This document shows, one piece after another, positions 1-4,829 of a stretch of 8,216 bases of DNA. The DNA comes from JASLBX01 sp036374175 (lineage in GTDB: Bacteria > Actinomycetota > Actinomycetes > Jiangellales > Jiangellaceae): NCBI GenBank assembly GCA_036374175.1, contig DASUUH010000005.1:1-8216 (forward strand). Direction: 5' to 3'. Positions within the stretch are counted from its first letter, which is position 1; the number at the start of each line of letters is the position of its first letter. The notes below the pieces were generated by a model. It was not told the DNA's origin. It ran no database searches and saw only the letters and a list, made by a program, of their open reading frames with translations. The translations under genes were made by a program, and so were the position numbers.

Positions 1-18
1 GTCTGGGCCCGACAATGA

Positions 19-225
19 GGTCGCTTCAGCCCGGAACTTGACGACCGGTCGACGTGCCCGACAGCCCGCGACACGTCGGCGAATGCATCCAACGGCAACC
101 CCAACGTCGAGGTACTCGTCTTCATCGGCGCGTTCGCTCCCGACGCCGGTGAAACCATCGGCGGCCTCACGGCTCTACAGTGCCGCCGCGGTCGGCCGAA
201 TCAATCGCCCGTGGACATCGTCTGA
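19..225 (+). pseudogene. Alpha/beta-hydrolase gene remnant
   Basis: The frame open from 19 to the TGA at 223-225 encodes a segment around positions 91-165 reading NGNPNVEVLVFIGAFAPDAG and then ETIGGL. This looks like the stretch just after the nucleophile elbow in small alpha/beta-fold hydrolases (typically NPNVKALVYIAAFAPDEGES). The upstream codons do not resemble the expected GHSYGG nucleophile elbow, a stop lies in frame at 16-18, and the reading frame dies soon after the conserved patch. No catalytic Ser, Asp or His can be assigned. I read it as a decayed internal fragment of a hydrolase gene, left next to the mobile elements. The family assignment rests on one roughly 25-residue motif recognised from memory, so confidence is moderate. 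Confidence 0.45.
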
Positions 226-356
226 CCGGCCGGCGCGACCTGCGAGTGACCGTTCAGACGCAACCAGCCGGTGCCTCCATAGTCACTGCGCGGGCCAATC
301 TCCCGTGCTTCCTGGTGGTGATTTGGGAGCCTGTGTACCCCGTCATTTTGACGTGT

Positions 357-397
357 ACGGTGCGCCGCACGGTTCAGAGCCACGGTCAAATCACGGT
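357..397 (+). repeat. Four ACGGT boxes, putative integrase arm sites
   Basis: ACGGT occurs at 357-361, 369-373, 382-386 and 393-397, with start-to-start spacings of 12, 13 and 11 bp, close to one helical turn. The last two lie in the extended form CACGGTCAAA, which is repeated upstream of the integrase gene. Phased short repeats next to a tyrosine-integrase core site are typical of arm-type binding sites, but this role is inferred. The stretch 226-356 before them shows no gene or recognisable structure. Confidence 0.4.
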
Positions 398-408
398 CAA
401 ACGATCAA
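380..408 (+). repeat. 29-bp direct repeat, left copy
   Basis: This copy is identical over 29 bp to 2006-2034. It contains the tandem decamer CACGGTCAAA (381-390 and 392-401 less the last base), followed by CGATCAA. The two copies flank the insertion sequence and the tRNA fragment. The right copy sits directly upstream of the integrase gene, so both are candidate arm-type integrase sites on opposite sides of the core. Confidence 0.75.
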
Positions 409-410
409 AA

Positions 411-439
411 GGCCGGTTACCCAAACTGGATAACCGGCC
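411..439 (-). terminator. Hairpin, probable minus-strand terminator
   Basis: The arms GGCCGGTTA (411-419) and TAACCGGCC (431-439) form a perfect 9-bp stem with an 11-nt loop. Read on the minus strand, the stem is followed by TTTT (410-407), which gives an intrinsic-terminator shape. On the plus strand the tail CTCTC is weak. No gene that would use it is recognisable in this window. Confidence 0.45.
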
Positions 440-475
440 TCTCACCTGCGTCAACGCGTCGGGGTGGCGGTGTTC

Positions 476-544
476 TGGTTCAGGACATCCCGGACCGGTG
501 TCTCAAGACACGCCGGACTGATGTCTCAGGACATCCCGGACTGA
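476..544 (+). repeat. Three tandem 23-bp repeats at IS left end
   Basis: The units are 476-498, 499-521 and 522-544, with an exact 23-bp period. The units at 499 and 522 both begin TGTCTCARGACA and end CCGGACTGA. The unit at 476 is more divergent, at about 19 of 23 identical to the third. Each unit resembles the right terminal repeat. They are probably reiterated transposase-binding sites, and the innermost ends 27 bp before the transposase ATG. Confidence 0.75.
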
Positions 545-571
545 GTGGTCGCCGGTGTCGAGGGTGCGGGT

Positions 572-1777
572 ATGACACGTGCCCGTTTGCTGATCACCTC
601 TGTGGTGATCGAGAAGCGATCCGTTGCCGAAGTCGCCGCCCAGTACGGCGTCTCCCGCTCGTGGCTGTACGAGCTGCTGGCCCGCTACCGGCGCGAGAGC
701 GAGGCCGCGTTCGAGCCCCGTTCCCGACGTCCACGCAAGGCGCCGACTGCGCTGGCGGCCGACGTGGTCGACCTGATCGTGGAGCTGCGCGAGAAGCTGA
801 CCGTGACCGGCCTGGACGCCGGCCCGGACACCATCCGCTGGCACCTAGAGCAGCACCACGACCTCACGGTCTCCCGGGCGACGGTGGCCCGCTACCTGGC
901 CAAGCGCGGGCTGGTCACCCCGCAGCCGCGCAAGCGACCCAAGTCCTCCTACATCCGGTTCGCCGCTGCCCAGCCCAACGAGTGCTGGCAGTCCGACTTC
1001 ACCCACTACCGGCTCACCCGCCCCGACGGCCGCCCCGGCCAGGACGCCGAGATCATCACCTGGCTCGATGACCACTCCCGCTACGCCCTCCATGTGTCCG
1101 CGCACGTTCGAATCACAGCACCGATCGTGCTCGCCTCGTTCCGTAACACCGCAGCTCAGCACGGCTACCCAGCCTCCACACTGACCGACAACGGCATGGT
1201 CTACACCGTCCGGTTCGCCGGCCACGGCCGCCGCGGCGGCCGCACCGCCCTGGAGGTCGAACTCCAACGCCTGGGCATCACCCAGAAGAACTCCCGACCC
1301 AACCACCCCACCACCTGCGGCAAAGTCGAACGGTTCCAGCAAACCCTGAAGAAGTGGCTGGCCGCCCAGCCCGACCAGCCGGCCACGATCGCCGAACTGC
1401 AGGCGCTGCTGGACCAGTTCGTCGACCATTACAACCAGCAGCGGCCACACCGGTCCCTCGAACATCGGGCCACCCCCGCCACCATCTACACCGGCCGACC
1501 CAAAGCCGCCCCGGGCAACCGCGACACCGACACCCACGACCGCGTCCGCCGCGACCGCGTCGACAAAGCCGGCAAGATCACCCTGCGCTACGGCGGCCGG
1601 CTCTACTCCATCGGCATCGGCCGAACCCACGCCCGAACCCACGTGATCGTCCTCGCCCAAGACCGCGACATCAGGATCATCAACGCCGCCACCGGAGAAC
1701 TCCTCCGCGAACTCGTCCTCGACCCCACCAAGCGCTACCACGGCACCGGACGGCCACCCGGACCAACCCGCCGCTGA
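572..1777 (+). CDS. IS481-family DDE transposase
   Basis: This 401-residue protein catalyses cut-and-paste or copy-type movement of the surrounding IS. The N-terminal part (about residues 5-60) is a helix-turn-helix, with VAEVAAQYGVSRSWLYELL visible. A linker follows, and then an rve-type RNase H catalytic core with D142 (WQSDFTH), D206 (LTDNG) and E253 (GKVERF). The D206-E253 spacing of 46 residues includes a glycine/arginine-rich insert common in the actinobacterial branch of the family. NQQRPHRSL (about 288-296) is the usual post-catalytic motif. About 100 residues of C-terminal extension follow. The ATG at 572 is chosen because GAGGG (560-564) precedes it by 7 nt. An in-frame GTG at 545 is possible but lies inside the end repeats. 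No frameshift or stop interrupts it, so it is probably functional. Confidence 0.93.
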   Translation: MTRARLLITSVVIEKRSVAEVAAQYGVSRSWLYELLARYRRESEAAFEPRSRRPRKAPTALAADVVDLIVELREKLTVTGLDAGPDTIRWHLEQHHDLTVSRATVARYLAKRGLVTPQPRKRPKSSYIRFAAAQPNECWQSDFTHYRLTRPDGRPGQDAEIITWLDDHSRYALHVSAHVRITAPIVLASFRNTAAQHGYPASTLTDNGMVYTVRFAGHGRRGGRTALEVELQRLGITQKNSRPNHPTTCGKVERFQQTLKKWLAAQPDQPATIAELQALLDQFVDHYNQQRPHRSLEHRATPATIYTGRPKAAPGNRDTDTHDRVRRDRVDKAGKITLRYGGRLYSIGIGRTHARTHVIVLAQDRDIRIINAATGELLRELVLDPTKRYHGTGRPPGPTRR

Positions 1778-1784
1778 AACCACA

Positions 1785-1819
1785 GACGGCCGAACCCACC
1801 ACTATTGGGTTCGGCCGTC
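1785..1819. terminator. Strong hairpin after the transposase gene
   Basis: A perfect 14-bp inverted repeat (1785-1798 and 1806-1819) surrounds a 7-nt loop, 7 bp after the transposase stop. There is no T-tract, but a stem this stable can end transcription in either direction and may shield the transposase from readthrough. Its right arm overlaps the first bases of the right terminal repeat. Confidence 0.6.
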
Positions 1820-1836
1820 CGGGATGTCTTGAGACA
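1817..1836 (-). repeat. Right terminal inverted repeat of the IS
   Basis: Read on the minus strand this is TGTCTCAAGACATCCCGGAC. It is inverted relative to the left units: 19 of 20 identical to 522-541, and 12 of 12 identical over its first 12 bases to 499-510. TGTCT and AGACA within it are themselves a short palindrome. Confidence 0.8.
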
Positions 1837-1841
1837 TCACA

Positions 1842-1891
1842 TGGTAGCGGGGGCAGGATTTGAACCTGCGACCTCTGGGTTATGAGCCGAG
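1842..1891 (-). tRNA. 3' fragment of initiator tRNA-fMet(CAT), att core
   Basis: Read on the minus strand, this stretch has a seven-base anticodon loop CTCATAA (1886-1880), the 3' anticodon strand CCCAG, a T arm GCAGG-TTCAAAT-CCTGC, the acceptor strand CCCCGCT, discriminator A and an encoded CCA (1844-1842). The CCC run in the anticodon stem is the mark of initiator tRNA. The 5' half (D arm and 5' acceptor strand) is missing: similarity fades at 1887-1891, where one base pair of the anticodon stem is already lost. It is therefore not a functional tRNA. It is the 3' half left or carried by an element that integrates into tRNA-fMet, i.e. the attachment-site core. Because the broken side faces the integrase, the element extends rightwards from here. 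Confidence 0.8.
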
Positions 1892-2005
1892 CAGATCGTT
1901 CAAACATTGCTGCCGTGATAGGCTGATGATCCGATAAACATACAGGTAGATAGCGTGCAGCTACTGTCTTTCGATGCTGGCCGGTGCTATCTCGTAGCAG
2001 ATCGT

Positions 2006-2034
2006 CCACGGTCAAATCACGGTCAAACGATCAA
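2006..2034 (+). repeat. 29-bp direct repeat, right copy
   Basis: This copy is identical to 380-408. It lies 11 bp before the integrase ribosome-binding site. Its internal tandem units (period 11 bp) fit arm-type recombinase sites. Confidence 0.75.
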
Positions 2035-2044
2035 TGTCTGGTAC

Positions 2045-2050
2045 GGAGGT
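2045..2050 (+). promoter_or_regulatory. Ribosome-binding site of the integrase gene
   Basis: GGAGGT lies 6 nt before the ATG at 2057. It fixes that start over an in-frame upstream start at 1955, whose extra residues would be read through the repeat region. Confidence 0.75.
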
Positions 2051-2056
2051 GCTGCC

Positions 2057-3400
2057 ATGGGTTACTCCCGGAAGCGCGTCGGCCAGGACGGCAAGCCGCG
2101 CTATACGGCCTACTACTGGGATCTCAAGGCCCGCGAACGCTCAGCCGGCACATTCTCGTCCAAGAAGCGGGCCGAGCAGGCCTGGCAGGACGCCGAAGCC
2201 GAGGTACGCAAGGGTCGGGTCGGTGACCCAGGGCGGGGACGGCAGACGTTCCAACAGTACGTCGAGCGGATCTGGCTGCCGAACCACCAGATCGAGGTCA
2301 GCACCCGGGAGGCCTACACCTACTCGATTTACAAGCACTTGATGCCCGAGTTCGGGCCGATGCGGATGATCGACATCTTGCCCGAACACGTCCGTGCCTG
2401 GGTCGCGAAGTTGTTGGACGAGGGCGTCACCCCAGCGACCGTCCGTTCCAACAAGATCATCCTATCCGCGATCTTCACCACCGCGATGGACGACCAGGTC
2501 ACGTTCCTCCACCCGTGCAAAGGTGTGCGCACGCCACCCGTTCCAAAGAAGCCGCTGCAGATCATCACGCCGGAACAGTTCGACCAGATCTACCAGGCAC
2601 TGCCAGTTGCTGACTTCCAGCTACTGGTCGAGACCGAGATCGAAAGCGGCCTGCGCTGGGGCGAGCTGACCGAACTACGAGTCAAGGATCTCGATCGGAC
2701 CAGGGTGCTGACCGTCGGCCGCGCGGTCGTCGAGGTCAACCCGAAGTATCACCCGACCAAAGGCCGGTTCCTGGTCAAGGACTACCCGAAAGATCGCGAA
2801 TACAGGCGGTTCAAGCTCAGCGAACAGATCGTCGAGAAGCTGCGTGCGCACATCACAGCCAAGGCCCTCGGCGCCGACGACCTGCTCTTCGCCATGGACG
2901 AAGCAGACCAACCGAAAGCACGCCTTCGCGTCGTACCTGACCTCGACTTGCTGGGCCTCACCGAGCCCAACGCCAAGGGCAGGCAGTACAAGCACGGCAC
3001 GCTCAGCGGCTACACCGCCGGCCGGTGCCGCTGCGACTACTGTAGAGGCGCGTTCGCCAGCTACCGGGCCAGGCGCCGCGCCCAGGGGAAGGACGACCCA
3101 CGTACGCCGCGGGTACGCGAAACCGACGGCCATATTCCTCGGGACTGGTTCCGCCGCACGATTTGGACGCGGGCGTGCGCGGTCGCCGGGCTAGCGTTCA
3201 TGCCAACCATGCGCGACCTCCGGCACGCACACGCCTCCTGGCTCCTGGCTGGCGGTGCCGACATCCAGATCGTCAAGGAGCGCCTCGGCCACGCGACGAT
3301 CGCCACAACCGAGCGCTACCTCCACACACTCCCCGACGCCGACGAGACCGCCCTCGACGCGCTCAGTACGATCCGCTACCGCAAAACGTCACCCGGGTAA
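2057..3400 (+). CDS. Tyrosine-recombinase integrase, tRNA-targeting element
   Basis: This 447-residue site-specific recombinase is expected to integrate and excise the element at the tRNA-fMet core that lies just upstream. The N-terminal arm-binding region is about residues 1-60 and rich in Arg/Lys. A SAM-like core-binding domain spans about 65-165 (TFQQYVERIWLP to the VRSNKIILSAIF helix). The catalytic domain spans about 170-447. Catalytic residues visible are R200 (SGLRWGEL), R389 (MRDLRHAHAS), H412 (RLGHATIATT) and nucleophile Y421 (ERYLH). The usual first His of the HxxR box is R386 here. Between the beta-hairpin region and box II sits a putative zinc-binding insert with H313, C324, C326 and C329. 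Length and layout match actinobacterial phage/ICE integrases. It probably belongs to an integrative element carrying the mercury genes that follow. Confidence 0.93.
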   Translation: MGYSRKRVGQDGKPRYTAYYWDLKARERSAGTFSSKKRAEQAWQDAEAEVRKGRVGDPGRGRQTFQQYVERIWLPNHQIEVSTREAYTYSIYKHLMPEFGPMRMIDILPEHVRAWVAKLLDEGVTPATVRSNKIILSAIFTTAMDDQVTFLHPCKGVRTPPVPKKPLQIITPEQFDQIYQALPVADFQLLVETEIESGLRWGELTELRVKDLDRTRVLTVGRAVVEVNPKYHPTKGRFLVKDYPKDREYRRFKLSEQIVEKLRAHITAKALGADDLLFAMDEADQPKARLRVVPDLDLLGLTEPNAKGRQYKHGTLSGYTAGRCRCDYCRGAFASYRARRRAQGKDDPRTPRVRETDGHIPRDWFRRTIWTRACAVAGLAFMPTMRDLRHAHASWLLAGGADIQIVKERLGHATIATTERYLHTLPDADETALDALSTIRYRKTSPG

Positions 3401-3437
3401 GACGGTCCATACGTTCAAGTGCACGGACCTATCCACT

Positions 3438-3448
3438 ATCACAGTGAT
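3438..3448. promoter_or_regulatory. Short palindrome downstream of the integrase
   Basis: ATCACAGTGAT is a perfect 5-bp-arm palindrome with a one-base centre. It lies in the 114-bp gap between the integrase and the DUF3179 gene and could be an operator. Palindromes this short arise by chance, so confidence is low. Confidence 0.2.
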
Positions 3449-3480
3449 CACCCCCGGTGGCCGTCACTAGCAACCGGCCA

Positions 3481-3511
3481 TTGCCGTCGCGGACACACGG
3501 CTCGTTATAAC
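3481..3511 (+). promoter_or_regulatory. Possible promoter of the DUF3179 gene
   Basis: TTGCCG (3481-3486) and TATAAC (3506-3511) are separated by 19 bp. The -10 is good and the -35 matches 4 of 6. The long spacer resembles MerR-type promoters, but I see no inverted repeat in it. The expected start of transcription (about 3518) lies just after the ATG at 3515, which would favour the in-frame GTG at 3524 as the real start. Confidence 0.35.
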
Positions 3512-3514
3512 TTC

Positions 3515-4780
3515 ATGCGGGGTGTGCCCGTCACTTCCACCGGCATTGCCACGGCTGTGGTCGTGGTTGCGGTCAGTGTGGGAGCGGGATTGGTCTTCGT
3601 CTCGAGGACTGCTAATGCGCCGACGATCGAGCCTGATCGCGAATATGTCGTGGAGGAGTACCCGGACCGCATCGCGAGGGAGCTGGATCGCCTGGCCGCC
3701 GAACCACGGCCGGTAACGGACTCGGCTCTACCGCCGCGTCATCTCGATGCCGAGATGTTCCCTACCACCCTGGTCGATCGGAACCTCATCGTTTCCGGTG
3801 GGCCGCCGCCGGACGGCATTCCCGCTATCGACGACCCGCAGTTCGCTCCGGCTGGGACCATCGATTGGCTCACCGATACCGAACCTGTCCTCGTACTGCA
3901 GCTCGATGGGCAGGTCCGGGCGTACCCGGTCCAGGTGATGATGTGGCATGAGATTGTGAATGACCAGACCGGACAGGTCCCGGTTACCGTCACGTACTGC
4001 CCGCTGTGCAATTCAGGCGTCGCCTTCGACCCGCGCGTCGGAGGGCGAGTGCTCGAGTTCGGCACGTCCGGCGCGCTCTACCAGTCGGCGCTGGTCATGT
4101 ACGACCGGCAGACCGAGTCGCTATGGACGCATTTCGACGGCCAGGCCGTCGTAGGCACCCTTGTCGGTGAGCAGTTGCGCATGGTGCCACTGTCGGCGGT
4201 GTCGTGGCAGGACTTCACCGTCGCCCACCCGGACGCTCCGGTGCTCACCCGTGATACGGGGTACGAGCGTCCGTACGGCCGCAACCCGTATGTCGGCTAC
4301 GGGCAGGGGGACGGGCCGCTCACCGGATTCGTTACCGGAGAGTCGGACGACCGGTTGGTTCCAATGGCCCGCGTGGTAGGTGTCCATGTGCAGGGCGCGT
4401 CGGGCCAATCTTTCCCGCTGGCCGTCCCGACAGCAGACCTCGCTGAGCTGGGCATCATCACGACCCGGGTCGATGGTCGGCAGGTCACCGTCTGGCACAT
4501 TCCGGGCACTGTCTCCTCACTGGACGGCCAGAACGTTGCCGACGGGGACGACGTTGGCGCCACCGGAGTGTTCTACACCGACCACGAGGCAGGGTCTCTG
4601 CGCTTCACCCGGAAAGGAGACAAGTTCGTCGACGAACAGACGGGCTCGACCTGGAATGTGCTGGGAGAGGCGGTCGAGGGTCCCCTTGCCGGGGAGCGGC
4701 TCGAACCGGTCCCACACGTTGACACGTTCTGGTTCGCCTGGTCGGCCTACCAGCCGGACACCACGTTCGTGCAGCAGTAG
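3515..4780 (+). CDS. DUF3179 membrane-anchored extracytoplasmic protein
   Basis: This 421-residue protein of unknown biochemical role is recognised as DUF3179 by the signature TYCPLCNSGVAFDPRV, with C162 and C165 forming a CPLC pair. Also visible are the upstream MMWHEIVND and downstream LEFGTSGALYQSALVMYDR-type blocks and YERPYGRNPYVGY. Residues about 9-30 (IATAVVVVAVSVGAGLVFV) form one hydrophobic segment after a short N-terminus, so the protein is probably a signal-anchored or exported protein facing outside. The exposed Cys pair could bind a soft metal or form a disulfide; this is inference. It ends 49 bp from the convergent merA. Neither the ATG at 3515 nor the GTG at 3524 has a good ribosome-binding site, and a longer in-frame GTG at 3419 would place a polar stretch before the membrane segment. 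A mercury role is suggested only by location. Confidence 0.85.
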   Translation: MRGVPVTSTGIATAVVVVAVSVGAGLVFVSRTANAPTIEPDREYVVEEYPDRIARELDRLAAEPRPVTDSALPPRHLDAEMFPTTLVDRNLIVSGGPPPDGIPAIDDPQFAPAGTIDWLTDTEPVLVLQLDGQVRAYPVQVMMWHEIVNDQTGQVPVTVTYCPLCNSGVAFDPRVGGRVLEFGTSGALYQSALVMYDRQTESLWTHFDGQAVVGTLVGEQLRMVPLSAVSWQDFTVAHPDAPVLTRDTGYERPYGRNPYVGYGQGDGPLTGFVTGESDDRLVPMARVVGVHVQGASGQSFPLAVPTADLAELGIITTRVDGRQVTVWHIPGTVSSLDGQNVADGDDVGATGVFYTDHEAGSLRFTRKGDKFVDEQTGSTWNVLGEAVEGPLAGERLEPVPHVDTFWFAWSAYQPDTTFVQQ

Positions 4781-4829
4781 TGCAGTCACCGTCGAAGCAG
4801 GAAGCCTTGCCCAAGCATCGCCAGACTGG

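Larger units (their letters stand above)
476..1836 (+). mobile_element. IS481-like insertion sequence
   Basis: The element has a single intact DDE transposase gene between related ends. The left end carries three tandem 23-bp units (476-544). The right end (1817-1836, read on the minus strand) matches the innermost unit at 19 of 20 positions, TGTCTCARGACATCCCGGAC. The left boundary is ambiguous because any of the three units could be the true terminus (476, 499 or 522). I see no convincing target-site duplication for any of these choices. The right end stops 5 bp before the tRNA CCA end. The intact transposase frame and well-preserved ends suggest a recent insertion. Confidence 0.8.
1889..2056 (+). 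other. Putative att arm region upstream of the integrase
   Basis: This is a non-coding stretch between the tRNA core and the integrase, rich in short repeats. AGCAGATCGT occurs at about 1890-1899 and again at about 1997-2006 (some bases approximate). AGATAGC (1948-1954) is inverted as GCTATCT (1986-1992). The tandem CACGGTCAAA pair lies at 2007-2027. Such clusters fit integrase arm-type and accessory-protein sites, and probably the integrase promoter, though I cannot assign -35 and -10 boxes with confidence. Confidence 0.5.

Noticed and set aside
38..521. Overlapping open frames in the first 500 bases
   Set aside because: None shows a family motif, and they run through the arm repeats, the hairpin and the IS end repeats.
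476..544. CRISPR-like array
   Set aside because: The three 23-bp units are adjacent without unique spacers and match the IS terminal repeat.
845..1783. Minus-strand open frame (312 codons) opposite the transposase
   Set aside because: It is Gly/Val-rich antisense shadow of an intact DDE transposase, with no recognisable domain or ribosome-binding site.
470..1846. Target-site duplication flanking the IS
   Set aside because: Bases beside 476, 499 or 522 do not convincingly match those after 1836, so no duplication is claimed.
1842..1918. Complete functional tRNA-fMet gene on the minus strand
   Set aside because: The D arm and 5' acceptor strand are absent, and the sequence right of 1891 cannot pair with the acceptor strand. 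Only the 3' half is present.
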